Of a stretch of DNA of 59,232 nt, positions 25,193 through 38,477 are shown one piece after another. The first letter of the stretch is position 1. Each line of letters opens with the position of its first letter. The translations under genes were made by a program, and so were the position numbers. Below the pieces are notes generated by a model. That model was not told the DNA's origin, ran no database searches, and saw nothing but the letters and a program-made list of their open reading frames with translations. The DNA is from Dimargaris cristalligena (lineage: Eukaryota > Kickxellomycota > Dimargaritomycetes > Dimargaritales > Dimargaritaceae), in the NCBI GenBank assembly GCA_027576995.1, contig JANBQC010000103.1, positions 1 to 59,232 on the forward strand, given 5' to 3'.

Positions 25193-28100
25193 ATGGCCGA
25201 TTCCAACCGAGCCGTCGTGGTCAACCAACAGACCGGGAAGTCCCGCTTTAAAGTAAGTATCACTCAAAGTCCTACCGAGTCAGCCGTGAATCTTACCGAA
25301 CCCTCTCCGCCGATCCGATCTCTTCGACGTGCATGAGCACTTTATTGAATATTTTTCTATTATGGTTCTTTATCAACCCCAACTTCATCTAACCCTCTGA
25401 ATGATCCAACCATATCTCCTACTATAATCGGCGATCCCTCCCTCCCCAGTTCCAATCCTTTCGTGCCCGCCTCGAGCATGTCGAGATTAATGTCACCCGC
25501 CGTATCCTCAAATTCCTGGACGAACCCGACGTACAGGGCTCCTACTTCCAGGAATCTCTCACCGCTTGGAAGGAGTTGAACTGTACCTCTCACTTCACCC
25601 GGTTCTACCTGGACGTCCGTCCCTTTTGCGGAAGTCTCCCCCAGCTGCTGTTCCATAAAGCCGAGGTCGTGGATCTCCTGGCCGACTATTTGGTCAAGGC
25701 GGACCAATTGTCCCTGCCTCCTCTCCTGGATCTGGTCAGCGTTTTGGCCCGGGATCTCCTGGATGAATTCGTTCCCTATTACGAACGGTTGATGGTGGCC
25801 CTGATCCCCCGCGTCCGGGAGGAAAATCCCTCGACCGTCGAGGCCACCTTTAACACGATCACCTATCTGTCTAAGTACCTCCTCCAGTACCTACTGCCCG
25901 ATTTGCGCCAGGTCTACCGGCTGGTGCAGCCCATGCTGGGCATTACATCGTCCAAGCCCCATCTACGCCGGTTCGCCGCCGAGTCCTTTTCCTACCTGCT
26001 CCGAAAATGTTCCAAGGCCCAGCTCAAAGACATTGTAGCGTACATGTTGGACCACTACCTTTTCCACCCCAATAAATCCGCCGAGGAGGGCCTGCTATTG
26101 CTGTTCCACGAAACCATCAAGAGTTCCGACGGTCGGGTACACTCCAAGGCCTCTCTGCTGCTGAGCCATATATTGAGCTACCTGGGGACCACGACTTCGA
26201 CCGAATCCGAGGACATCCTCCAGTCCCCCCTGTACATGCTCGTATCGAAGTATATTCGCCTTATCCTCCAAAACTTTTCGGAAAAGGACCTACCTTTTGT
26301 ATGGGAATCGCTCGATCGCCCCCTGCAACGGTGTCGTCGTTCTCTTACCAAAGCCGACGCTTCGGTCCGTGTACCCCTCCTTATTCAAGCCCGGTCCCTA
26401 ATCAATCTCGTCTCCAACGCGGCCGTACTTGGACGGGGCCAATACCTGCCCCCGAACTGCGCCGGTCGCCTCGAAGACGTTAACGCGTGGCTGGCCTTTT
26501 GGGATGAGCACCTATCGGGCACTGATTCCGAATCGCCGTACCCCCTGGTCGCTGATATCCATACTGTTCTACTGCAACTGGGCTCGGTCCTCCTTCTGGT
26601 CGGTCCCTTGGAAGTCGCCCTGGGCCCCGGCCGGGCCTTTTTAGACCGGCTATTTACTCGCCAACCGCCCGCCGTTGTCCTGCCTGTCGTGGTGTCTCTG
26701 GCCACTTTAAAGTGGGACAGCTTCACCTCCATCCTTCTGCCGCGCCTGGCCCATTACACCCAGGCCCACTTTAGCCAGCATTTTGAACTGTTCGTCGGGG
26801 CCTGGCTCACCCTGTCCCGGGACTGCTTCCAGCTCCGGCCCGGGAGCTCCCTGTCGGTCTTAAATCAGAAGGGCCAGCTGCTCTTCAACTCCCCCGACTC
26901 GTTCGGTCATGCTCTCCTGCGCTACCTGGAATCCCCGTTTGACTGGGATCGCACCGGTCGCCTGCTGGCCAACGAGAAAATCTCCTTCACCTCGGAGGAC
27001 GGTGCTCCCCAACCCACCGGCGAACTTATTAGCGCTGTGCTTACGCTTCTTCCCCTAGTCGAGCTGCCCCATCCCCAACTAATGCAGGCACTGGACTCTG
27101 CCATCGAATCCCTACACACTTTCCTGGTCCAGGCCCAGACTAGCTTTCAATCCCGTGAAGCGCGCCTCACTACAGGTCCTAGTTATAGCGTACTCCAGGG
27201 TCTCCAGGGCCAACTGCTGTCCAGTCGCCATACCTTCGCCGCCGACGCTTTAGATGTTACCATTCCTAAGCTAGAATCCCAATGGACCTGGTACTTTGAC
27301 GAAGTGCTGCTGCGCTTTTTTGGCAACTCCGTCATTCTCCGGGCCTGGGTTTCTTACCTAGACCTCCTCCAGGTCCACTCAACCCGCGTCGAAGAGCTTC
27401 TCACCACCGACAATCTACTCCAGGTCCTCCCCGTACTCGAGTTGAATATCGGTTCCTTCCACCAGGATATTCGTTTGCCCACTCTCGATATTCTGCGCCG
27501 TTTCGCCCAGCTGCCTGCCCGGACACCCGGCGACAATGGGAAGGTGGTCGACGAGATAGTCCAGAATAAGCCCAGCATCCCTAGTCCGGTCCTTGAACTG
27601 GCCTACCAGTACGAATTAACACCTCCGAGTTTCTCCCAGTACCGCGACCGGCTCAACTTCCTGCGTAAGCTGGACGTCCTTTACACCAAGTCTTTGGTCC
27701 CTAAGCCGTACCTCATGATCCTGCCACGCCTGTGCTTCAGTTCCCTGGCCATTAACTTCAGTCCGCTTTGGGAAGAACCCCGCGCTATTTTCACCCGCTT
27801 TGCCGGGTTTTATTCTAACCAAGCCTGGTCGATGTTGATGGAGCAAATCGGCCGCTTCGACGGTCTGCACTGGCTGTCCGAAGCCCGTCTCCCCGTATCC
27901 CTGGTGGTCTGCCAGAAGCGCGAGGACGATGCCGACCAGTCCGACTTTGGCGGTCGTCAAGCGATCTTCCTACAGACGCTGCGGGTGGACTGTGCCTTCC
28001 GGCTGCAGTTTGACTTCACCATGGGTCGCTACCAGACTTTACTAGGTAGTACAATTCCCCCCTTGGTCATGGCCCAGGCCCAGTTCGTGCGCGCCTGTCA

Positions 28101-31100
28101 CGGTACTCGCGAGCGGGTCGACTACGACCACTACTTCCGCCAGTTGGTGGCGCTTCTGGTCGGGGTACCCCGCCTGGCTGAGCTGAACCACCTCACCGTT
28201 ACCCGCATGCTGGTCCAGGTCATTCACGATTCGTTCCCCCACTTGATGACCAACTTGAGCAAAATTGACTTGCCCGATGGTACGCCCCTGGCTCCTATGC
28301 TAGATCAGCTCCGGGACTTGGCCGCGATCGGTACAGCCGCCCCCGCCAATGTGGCCGATGAGGATGATGATGACACTGACGCCGACGCGGAAGTAGACGA
28401 TACCGACACTGGTGCCAAGAAAGGGACCCGGGTGACCTCCGGGGGCCGACGGGGCTACACTAGCACCCGTTTGCAGTCCTTTAAACTCGAGAAGTACCTG
28501 GAGCTCGTGAGTCGCTTTGAGCAGGACAAGACCTTTGCCGCAACCCCTTACTTGCAGCCCATTTTCCTGAATCTGGTGACCAGCGATAACTTGGGCCTGC
28601 AGTCGATTGGCCTGACTTGTATTCTGAAATGGCGCCGGATCCCCGAACTGGTACCCCAATTCGGCCGCCTGAAGAAGATGCTGTCGGCCAAGGGTTCCCG
28701 GGACAGTTTGGCCAAATTCCCTTTTGAACCCACCCAAATGACCGACGAGGACCGCCTCGTCCGACCCGAATTGATCAACATTGTGGTCCGGTTGCTGCTG
28801 GGTCGCTTGAAGGACGATCGGAGCAAGTACGACCAGAACCGCTCCAAGACCGCCCGCCGTCTGGCGATTGTCAAGGCTCTCGCTCTCCTGCCCCCGGAAG
28901 AGTTGCAGTTATTCTTCGATATTATCCTGGACCCCTTTTACCGGGTAAACCAGCGCCTCGGAGGCCCGGCCCACCCCAGTACGGCGACCGGACTCCCCGT
29001 CCCTTTGGATGCAGAGGGCCGCTTCTATATTCCCGAGGGTCTAACCTACTACCGCTTGGTCAGTAGCTCCGCCCGCGACACATTCATGCAACTCATGAAT
29101 CTGGTGTTCAAGGGCTTTGGACTGCGACTCGAACCCTTTATTCCCCAGGTTATGGCAGTCCTGCTTAATTTGACCCAGGGTTTGGAAACGGAAATGGCCC
29201 GTCACTCGGGCTCCCCCGCCATGGAGATTGATGGCGTGGATGAGGCCGTTTCCTCGTCTGATGATGATGGCGCTGAAGATGTGGAGGATGATGGTGATGA
29301 TGACGTTAATGCCCAGGTCGAGCCCAGTGCTGACCTAGAAAAATCAAACAGCCACCTCGTTGATAATGGCGAGAGTGCCGATGAGTCGGTGTCGAATACC
29401 AAATCTTCGTCCGCTTATAATAAGAGCGCCCCGTCTACCAAACGGCGCGGTGCCAAGGGACAGCGTGGTCTTCGTCACCAACTGACCCAATTCCTGGGCC
29501 ATATATTCGGCCTCAACGTTTCGACCGATTTCCGTCCGTTTATGCCCGTTCTTTTCGCCAGCCTCATCGAACCCCGTCTGTCCCGATTCCACGATGAAAA
29601 TATCCAAGCCCCCTCCGCCCTCCTCCTCCTGCTCAAGGAATGGACCCTCCAACCCCAGCACCTGGTATTATTATCCGATTTCAACGAACAGCTGCTGGGT
29701 TATATTACCGGGCTCCTGGCCAACGACAAGGTGAGTGACTTAGTGGTCACTGCCGTAGTGGAGATGCTCGAGAATGTGGTGGAGATTTCCGAACTGAAAG
29801 CGACGGATGCCTCTGATCAGCAACGCATGGACCTGGATATCCAGGCCATTACGCGGGCCCAGGCCGGTATGGGTACTTCCCTGCAGGCCCACTCCAAGCG
29901 ATTCCAAGCGACGGCTAGCCAGTTGCTAGCCCGTAATATTGATTCCATCCTGGTGCACTTTGAGGCCATTCTCCAGCGCCACCAGGCCCTGAACCGGCCC
30001 CAGCAGAGCATCGTCTCCCGGCGCCTGATTTCGATTCTGACCCATGTGGCCGACCTAGTCACCACCGGAGACCACACGGTGCAGCTGCTTGACCTACTGC
30101 TGCCCATGGTCCGTATGCCCCCCAATCTCGTGTCGGAGTTCACCAAATCCCAGGTGTTGACTATTTTCAGTCGCTTCATTACCCTATTAGGCGATCGCCT
30201 GGGGGCCGGTTTCGCCAGCCCCGAGTTCAGCCGGTACTTTGACTTTATCTGTCGACTGTTCGCTGTGATAAACTCCCCAGCCAGTCGAACCTTGTTGGTA
30301 CGGGTGTACGGGCAGCTCGCGGCCCTAGTGGCCCCCACCGGTCAGCTGACCCTAGTCGGCCCCATCGTGGCGGAATTGAACGCGACCACCACTACTGGGC
30401 CGACGCTGAAGGTCACCATGGACCAGGCGCGTCGCCTGGCCGCCCTAACCCGTTTGAACGAGGAACTGCACTCCGAGCTGGGTCCCCACGATTGGAAACC
30501 TATTCTCTGGAACCTGGTCGCTATTATTTCGGATCAGCGGGAGATGAGTATCCGTCACAGTGCGACCCTGGGCTTCCGGCGGTTTATCCAAACCGTGCAC
30601 GCATCCCAGGTCCGGGCCGACGACACTGACACTGACAATGTTGATGCTGATACCGAGTCCCTGCAGTCGACGCGACGCGAGTACATGCAATTATTCAATA
30701 ATGCCGTGTACGGACGTACCCTCCGGGAACTCAGCGCCAGCGACGAAGAGGTGCGGGCCCACTGGCTCAGCATCTTTATCGAAACGGTCCGCCAGTTGCC
30801 CCAGGTCGGTAAATTAAACCAGCTCCAGGATCTGGTGGCCCCCCGCCCGGAATCGCTCGATGAATCGACCACGTGTATCTTGGGCGATTTGGTCCACCCG
30901 CAAGTCAGTCGTCGTATTCGGAGTCTCGAAGAGTTGGCCGAATACGCCAGCAGCCATCCCACTACCGTGAGCGACAGTGTCTACCGCCTCATGGTCTTGC
31001 CCCTGGTGGAACATTTTGTCAAGGACGTCCAGTACCAATCGGCAACTAAATTACAACAGACCGCGATCCGCACCCTGGGTGCCTTGAGTGGAGCCTTTGG

Positions 31101-34100
31101 TTGGTCGGCCTACTACCAATTACTGAGTGGCTACCTGCAACTACTCACCAAGAAGACTCCCCTGTTCAATGTCCACAGTCGAGTGGTGACTACTATTATT
31201 GATCATTTCCACTTTGACACGACCCGCTGGTTGGACGTGCCCGAATTGGCCCAGGACTACTCCCCCGAGCGAGGAGACCCCCGTATGACCAAGCAGCCGG
31301 AGGGACCCGCTAAGACAGCCGCCACCGATACGACCGGTGCGGAAACAAACGTGTCTCCGACCCCTGCCGCCAACAGTGAAGCCTGCCAATCCAAGAACGT
31401 CTACGAAGTCGTTCTTCTGGACCTTATTCCCCAACTACGGGGTCTGATCGGTGGCGCCAAAGCCCTGCCGGCCTTGCAGCGTATCCCCCTGGTGTACCCC
31501 GCCATTCGCCTGATTCAGCATTTGCCGTCGTCCGCCATCCAGCACCACTTGGCGGGTTTGATTATTCTGCTGTGCCCTATCCTCTCGAGCACCAGTGGTC
31601 CGGAGCGGGAGGCAGCCCGTAACACCCTCCTTAAGGTCGTTCAAACACTCGGATCCGACTTCCTTATGTTTGCCCTCCAGGAACTCCGTTCCTCCCTTAC
31701 TAGCGGTTTCCAGCGCCACGTCCTGAGTTATACCGCGCATTCGTTGCTTAGCTCACTGGCCCCCAGTGCCCTCCCTGGCAGTTTGGACGGCTGTTTAGGG
31801 GTAACCCTGGATATCATTACCGAAGGTATTTTCCAGCGGGACGCTAATGATAACGAAATGACCGAATCTTCCCAACGGGCCGTCAAGGAGGCCATGCCAG
31901 ACCGCAATTTCCGCACGTACGAGCTCCTGGCCCGGAACATCAGTTTTGATAAGGTCGGCCAGCTTCTGGCGCCGCTCAAATCCGTCCTTACGGAGACGGA
32001 CGACCCGGCCCGCCTGGCCCTGGTGGATAAATGCCTCCACTACATCCAGACCGGTCTAGTGGCCAACGCTGCTACCGAACCCAAGCAGATGTTTGTCTTT
32101 TGCCACGGTTTGATCTGTAAGAACCTGGCCCTGACCCGCGGGCAAAAGGCCTACGAGAGCCAGGCCTGGCGCCAGGCCTCGAAGGAGGATATCTTCACAG
32201 TGTACACCAACCCGGGCCATATCCAGGGTGGCGTGGACTACTTTGCCACCAATGTGCACCGCTTCGTCCGGTTGGGGGTGGCCCTTCTGCACACCTTCAT
32301 TACCAACAGTCGGATCCGGAAACGTAAGAACCACTTCCTGGCCCTGCTGGAACCCCTGGTGGATATCCTGGGTAACTGCCTTTATTCCAACCAGCTGGAC
32401 ATTGTCCAGTCCTCGATTCTGGTCTTTACCGAAATTTGCGCCTTGGAGCTCCCCACCATGAAGGAAACGCTGGACATTTTGGTACGACGGGCCATCCTGC
32501 TTATCCAAAAGTCGGGGACCACGCGGGTATCGCTGGCGCGGGACTGTGCCAACTTACTGCGGGTCGTACTGGAACAGTGCCCCCAGGTCACCCTGGATGA
32601 AACCCAACTGAAGTTTATTCTGCAGCATCTCCGGGCCGAGATTGAGTCGCCCCAGGACCAGGAGGCCCATTTCGCCCTGCTCAAGACCATCCTGGACCGC
32701 AAGTTCCAGGCGGTGGAGGTGTACGATACTGTGGCCAAGGTGTCCAAGCTGATGGTATCCCACTTCGAGGATGAGACGCGTCAGAGGTCCCGGGCCATTT
32801 TCATGCAGTTCCTGCTCAACTACCCCCATTCGGTCGAGCGCCTCCAAAGCCAGGTTAAATATCTGGTGAACAACCTGTCCTACCCCACTGAATCCGGCCG
32901 ACTGTCGGTCCTGGAGGTAGTCAACGCCGTAGTGAAGCATTTCCCGGTCACGCTGTTGGACCAGTCGTACGAAATCCTGTTTTTGGGTCTGGCGGGAGTC
33001 TTTGTTAATGACGACTCCCTCTCCTGCCGGGAAATGGCGGGCCTATTGATCCAGCGCTTAGCCAAGCGGCTCGAAGACCCCCGGGTCGCTAAACTGGTTC
33101 TGATCATCCGCCAGTGGTGCCACAAGGGACTGTCCCTGGCCAGCCATATCGTCCACCGCTGTGCGCTCGATGCCCAGACCCTGCCTACGTTCCTGGACTA
33201 CCAGGCTAACGACAAGCAATGGGTACCCACCAGTGGATCCCGACTGACCGCGGCCGAGACCAAGGTGCTTCGCTTGCAGCGGGCCGCCATCCAATTGTTG
33301 GGGCTATTGGTCGACGCCCTGCGGGGCCGGGCCGAGCCTTACGCAACGGAAGTTCTCCAACACGGGTACAACGGCCTCGTGGCCACCGCTATTCACCGGG
33401 CGGCCGTGGAGAATGGGGCCCTGACCTCGGACTTGGAATGGGAATTGGGCTATCTGAGCACCATTACCCTGACCAAACTCTATACCCACCAACGGTCGAC
33501 CGTGACCAGTTCCAAACACCAGACCCTCCTTTGGGCCCAGATTATCGAAGGCATGACCTTCCCGCACCAGTGGGTCCGGTTGGCTTCGTCCCGTCTCGTG
33601 GGTCTTGGGTTTGCGAATGCCGATCCCAGTCAATTGAACGAGCACTCGGGGTTGGTCAACCCGACCCACCTGGCCCGGATTGTGGCCCAGCACTTGACCC
33701 AATTCGAGAGCAATTATTTCACCGATGATCTGGGTACCCAGCTGGTGAAGAATCTGTTCTTTATCGGTAAGACCTACTACCTGCGCAAGGTGGCGGATAA
33801 GACTCCGTCACGATCTGTCGCTGCTGCCGCGGCTAAATCATCGGATCTAAAGGAACTGCCCACTCCGTCCGCCCAACAGCTGCGGGAACGCGATCCCTTT
33901 TCCGAAAGCGAAGCCGAGGATGACGCTGAGGTCGTCGCAAGCACCACGACCTTTGCGATCAATCCCTTCCGGGATTCTCCCATTGTATCGACAGCGCTGG
34001 GCAACCTCTTTTTCCGCATGGGCTTCGTAGCCCGGGCGGAGGAGCTCCGGTCCAGTACTGCCTTGAAACGTATCCACATTTTCCGGTGGATGGCCGCCAT

Positions 34101-34509
34101 GTTGACCTGTATCAACCGGGCGGATCTCCTGGCCTACCTGAAATATATTGTGGCCCCACTCTTCCGAACGCTAGAGGCCGTGGCCAGTAAACCCCCCGCC
34201 AAATTGGTTGATTTGGCCCGGGAGGTGAAGGATTTCGCGATTCACCAGGCTGGTGAAACGAATTTTGAGCGGGCCTATACTTTTGCCCAGCGGAAATTGG
34301 AATCCGTGCGCCATCAACGTCGGGCGGCCCGTATGGCCGTCTCCGCCAAACGTAAGCGCCGGACGGTAAACGACAGCGCAATCGCGGAGACTAATGAAGA
34401 AGAGTGGCACCCAATGTTGGATCAGATGGAGGCCGATGATGACTCCGAGTCGGAGGACACTGACGCCGAAGAAGTGGCCATTACGCCCCGTAAACGGGTG
34501 CGCGATTAG
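25193..34509 (+). CDS. UTP20: UTP20/DRIM, U3 snoRNP small-subunit processome protein, 2 exons
   Basis: UTP20 is a very large HEAT-repeat scaffold of the 90S pre-ribosome/SSU processome in the nucleolus, needed for 18S rRNA processing. Exon 1 is 25193-25252 and exon 2 is 25450-34509, joined at FK/FQSFRARLEHVEINV, the family's typical start, with phase 0 at both sites (AAA/GTAAGT and CCCCAG/TTC). The product is 3039 aa, longer than yeast (about 2490) and human (about 2785). The N-terminal part reads FTRFYLDVRPFCGSLPQLLFHK, and the DRIM/UTP20 region follows. Acidic patches lie at about 985-1015 and 1275-1300, and basic clusters occur near the C-terminus (KRKRR, about residue 2987). The ATG has a good context (CGCCATGG). 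The gene is head-to-head with TFIP11. No further introns are needed in the 9-kb exon. Confidence 0.96.
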
Positions 34510-35356
34510 AAAACTATGCGCTTACTCTCGTCGTGAGCCTCGAATGGATTGCTTGGCCTATTATTAATACTCCCCCTTAAAAATCACTCGCCATTAGTTT
34601 CTGGCACTCACCTATTATTATTTATCCCTCTCTATTAATATTTATATATTTGAATAAATTCGGTTTGCCTATATTATTGTTTTGGCTAGATAATGGGACA
34701 TGGCTATAGGTTGAACCTGTTTTCTGACTATAATATACGAACCCCGACCATTAAGCGACACGTTTTAATCCAAACATTGGCAATCGGTTTGGGGTTTTCA
34801 GTAAAACTAATAATTTTCATAGGCTAGTGATTATGGGTTATTTTTTTATAAGCTACGATTTCAGCCAATGTCCGCTTTATCGCACTATATCCACCATTTT
34901 TGGTATTTTATTATATTAACTGTGTTCGTTTCGGTATACTCAGTGCTGTCCAGTATACCATGGTTGATTGTCAGGGGTAAATTTCAAACCCCACCCTTAA
35001 TCAAACCAGCAATCCCATGTTTAGTTTGCTTTTATCCTGTCAACATCTATTCTGACAGTTTCCATTTTAGCAACACTGGGATTAATACATGCCAATCATT
35101 TTTTCATTGGCATATTTCCAATGAACTCATTCGCTAATGGATTTAATCTGTATTTCTTCTGTAAAGCGATAGCCATCTCTATAGTGTTCGAAGTCGCGTA
35201 TAGAAGACGTTGGAATCTGGTGACGGAAAAACAACTATTGTCTACCCATTGAAGTTCGCATTTCGCAGATATTACTTTCTAATTAATGGTTCTTATTTTC
35301 GCTAGCATTCTCCGGAAGCACTTCGGCAATTGTAATTCCTTATTTTCCCTATGGCC
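34510..35356. other. Intergenic: UTP20 3' flank
   Basis: AT-rich DNA downstream of UTP20. It carries the poly(A) signal at 34653-34658. An open frame at 34868-35137 (plus) is AT-biased and hydrophobic by composition only, and I see no gene in it. Confidence 0.5.
34653..34658 (+). terminator. Polyadenylation signal AATAAA of UTP20
   Basis: AATAAA lies about 145 bases after the UTP20 stop codon, in AT-rich DNA, a plausible 3' end for that transcript. Confidence 0.5.
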
Positions 35357-35613
35357 TCACCCGTTGTCCACCACAAGATCCAGCACCCCCAAACCCAGCC
35401 CATCTGCTTCCTCGATCATTCCCGTGCCGGTTAGCCGGGGATCCTCCACTACGACATTTAACCCTCCTGAGAAGGAATTCACGGTCGTTTCGTAGTTTCC
35501 CAAGTATAGTATGCCGCAAGTGGAGCTGCCCAGCATTACGGGTGGTTGGTGAGTATCGGAGACCATGATGTGAAGCCAGTGGGGCAACTGGACTGGAGAA
35601 AGGCCCCCAAATC
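35357..35613 (-). CDS. GC-rich orphan exon of an unrecognised gene
   Basis: A 257-base stretch with clearly higher GC than its surroundings. It is preceded on the minus strand by a strong acceptor (pyrimidine run then TTTAG at 35614) and is open from there to a TGA at 35357. It encodes about 85 residues starting FGGLSPVQLPHWLHIMVS, rich in Gly and Val, with an alternating hydrophobic pattern that suggests beta strands. I do not recognise the family. Near the end the sequence GGGTGAGG could instead be a donor, so the exon may continue to another one. The 5' exon with the start codon was not found; candidate frames at 35842-36201 (minus) do not join in phase. It may be a fragment of a small multi-exon gene or a gene remnant. 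Confidence 0.38.
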
Positions 35614-37752
35614 CTAAAGAAAAAAATGAAACAAGATACCTAACAGCGAGTAAGGTGGTCAGGGATTATTTCAGGGAAGCCTCATTTTATCCCGGGATCC
35701 CTACTGATAATCTTCATAAATCCTATTTGGAAATGGAACTTTCATCGATAGTACTGGGCAATCACTTTCATGAGACAGCACAAATGCATAATATACATAT
35801 ATTGTTGTCGTATGATAAATATGTAAGCTCTACCACTGCTATTACCGATCCAGTATTTTTCGCCCTGGATAAGCTGAGAATGGCAGTTGTATTGTATAAA
35901 ATAGCTTATATTGGCAAATAATTATAATTCCTTCATCTCTGAGTACTTGTCCATTGCACCTCAATTGCATTGCCCAGTAGGCAGGGTCTTCAATGCAATG
36001 TTGATTTATCACCCGGTAAATTTTACCCTTTTGTGGAGTCTGGCACGTGGTTTTAAGGGCACTATAAAAGAGTCGCACATATACCCATATTCCATTGTGC
36101 AGATAATAGAATCCGAATAGGCCAGCCAAAAAAGTTACCACAGTACCAAATTTGCTAGAACCCGGAGTAGCCAATGGCTTACACTTATAGGTTCTATTCA
36201 TTCCATTAGATAATATATATGGTTAGCCCATAGTGTATGGATTGTATCTCATTCGTCCCAAAATCCGGTTCCAGCATATAGCTACTTGATCGGGTTCCCA
36301 TGTTGTTATTTGAACAGTACCACCATTAGACATTTAGTTAAACGGACAGGCCTCTGAATCAACCCCCACCAGCCAAACCTGAAACGGGCTGTATTATACT
36401 ACTGCGTTGCAATCAATTTATGCTTAGCATCCACTTCAAAGCGACCATAGTCTTGAACTTATCTATACTGAACAATATGAGAGAAGTTCATCCAAGCTGT
36501 ATAACGAAAAATCCGCTGGGTGGGGCAAATATTACTGGTTGAAATTAAATCTCCTACCTATTATCCCATACATATATCTTGTAAAACTTATACAGCTGTG
36601 CTGAATTTCACCCATATGTTTGATTGAAGTGGTTTTAATTTTTCCAGCTATATTTAAGCACAGATTTGTACGCAGCGGACTGACCATCAATTCGCTTAAT
36701 AATTAAAGTGGCTCAGAGTTGCTTAACTCGGCCCCTTTCAATACATAAGCCCTAACCAACCCCACCTACAAATATATTAATATTATTCATGCCGATAATC
36801 AATTTAGATGGAGGAAATGACGGCAATCCAAGCTATTTTCATAAGGAGATCAACGGAGAGGGGGAAGGAAAGGGATCTTGGGCTACAGGGGCCCGTTGGA
36901 AGTGCGGCTCTTAGTTATACAATCATTGGCTGGGCCGTAAATCCACTGGGTGTGTATCCCCAATTAACCCCGCGAGTTTAAATTACCAATGAATAATAAA
37001 TGAGGAAGTTAACAAAGAAAACAGGCGGCTCTCTTCACAGGATTTTCTTTCTTGAGTCCCGAGTAACCGTTCATAATATATACGGTGGGGTCAAGAGAGT
37101 ACCAGACGAGGAAGGGCGTGACCCTGGTTAGGAGGCGCCCACTTTATCAACTAGATCTTCAGATTAAAGGATTATCCATCGAACCCTTCCCCTTGCCATC
37201 CCCTCCCGTTGAGTTTCCATCGCCTCTACTATTTGTCTACATACCCTTGGGCAAATCCTGGCACTATCACAGGCGATGCTAAATGAGAGGTAGGGGAGAG
37301 GGGGAATAGAAGGTGGTCCTTTACCTCCTACGCTCACATCTGTAGCAAGGTATTCGACAATCTGCAACTACATTTCTACTCCATATTATCTTGGTGGCCT
37401 TCCGCTCTATATATCTGTAAGCCTACTAAAGGTATGAACCAAAGCCTGTGGACTTTGGTGCTTGGAGATTGAATAGATAGGTGGACACTCACAGGATCTT
37501 GGCAATTATTGGTTTTTATAACCCACCTAGTCCAACATTCCCCTTCATCCCCTATTTGCATACGAGGGGAAAGTCGCCCAGTGCATTTGGTGGCCCAGAT
37601 CTACTCTTTAATAAACAGATGATCCCAGTTGAGGTCCCAGGAAATTGGGCCTGGCTTCATGGTGCATGGCTGTCGATCAAGGCAGTGTGAAATACACAAG
37701 GAGTTATTAGCAGTGTACTCCTAAAAGCACCAAATGGGGATCCTGGCTATAA
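35614..37752. other. Intergenic AT-rich region with a MITE copy
   Basis: It holds one MITE-like element (36475-36617) and several short AT-rich open frames without homology or start context. The minus-strand frame 35842-36201 begins with one likely membrane segment but shows no other support. A moderately GC-rich patch around 37085-37330 is open in both directions and unrecognised. Confidence 0.45.
36475..36617. mobile_element. MITE-like element, copy 1
   Basis: The 143-bp element matches the copy at 39259-39402 along its whole length. Its ends are imperfect inverted repeats of about 25 bp: the left starts ATATGAGAGAAGTTCATC and the right end, read backwards, starts ATATGGGTGAAATTCAGC. It has no coding capacity. 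This is the structure of a miniature inverted-repeat transposable element. No clear target-site duplication is visible at either copy. Confidence 0.75.
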
Positions 37753-37836
37753 CCAATCATTGGGAAACATGGATGTAGGCAGAGAGGATAAAGCAATTGC
37801 AAAGCACCAATGGACTGGCCACCTAATCCTATAAAA
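37753..37836 (+). promoter_or_regulatory. CCAAT boxes and TATA box before a small secreted-protein gene
   Basis: Two CCAAT pentamers (37753-37757 and 37807-37811) are followed by TATAAAA (37830-37836), 138 bases before an ATG at 37974. A pyrimidine-rich leader containing a run of C follows, then CAACAACATG. This is a textbook strong fungal promoter arrangement and the main support for the gene downstream. Confidence 0.55.
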
Positions 37837-37973
37837 ACCTCCCTTATGCCCCACCTCAAACCATTATTCCTGCATCTTCACATTTCGACTTCCCCCTCTT
37901 ATCCCTCTCTGGTTTACAAATAGTTCAACAACCCCCCCCCTCCCGTTCATCTTCTCAGAATAGTCTCAACAAC

Positions 37974-38282
37974 ATGTACTTTATTGGCACTATCACTGCT
38001 GCTGCATTCCTCACCATGGTAGCAACACCCTTTTCCTTAGCCTGTCTCTTAGCTGACCATAACAGACATACTGGGTTGCCTGCATTGATCACCCATCTCC
38101 ACTGTCGTCAGCCCAAGCCAGCCCCCACAGCAGTTTCTCCATGCAGAACTGTCCCAAGTCAGCCAAATAATAGTCGGTCCCCTGGAGTAAAGCCCATAAT
38201 GCCCCCCTTGCTGACAAGGCCTTCCTTGACTCCTAAACTTGGTAATATTCAAACTAGTCTCCCTATAGGTGTGCTCAATTAG
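37974..38282 (+). CDS. Small putative secreted protein, no known family
   Basis: A 102-aa open frame that starts with a convincing signal peptide: a short N-region, the hydrophobic core ITAAAFLTMVATPF, and a likely cleavage after SLA (about residue 23). The mature part is about 79 residues, rich in Pro, Ser and Thr, with three Cys, and shows no recognisable domain. The promoter elements upstream and the A-rich context CAACAACATG support expression. It has the size and layout of small secreted or effector-like fungal proteins, but that is inference. It sits next to dispersed repeats. It could also contain an unrecognised intron or be a chance frame. Confidence 0.5.
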   Translation: MYFIGTITAAAFLTMVATPFSLACLLADHNRHTGLPALITHLHCRQPKPAPTAVSPCRTVPSQPNNSRSPGVKPIMPPLLTRPSLTPKLGNIQTSLPIGVLN

Positions 38283-38477
38283 GCATGGTCTTAGAATCAG
38301 TTAGCTAAATGTTAGCAACCCTCCTATCACCAAGTCTGCTCATCATACATCAATCTTCCCATGGCTTCAGTATTTTTTACTTATAGGGATACTTTTACTC
38401 TATAGCTCAATCAATGAAAAATATCACTTAGGTTTTTTTTTGGTTTATTAGTAAATATTGTAGTCTAGTATATCACC

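Noticed and set aside
35842..36201. A minus-strand frame with one membrane-like segment as a candidate 5' exon of the orphan gene
   Set aside because: The donor GTAAGC near its start gives a stop codon when joined to the orphan exon, and no other join was found.
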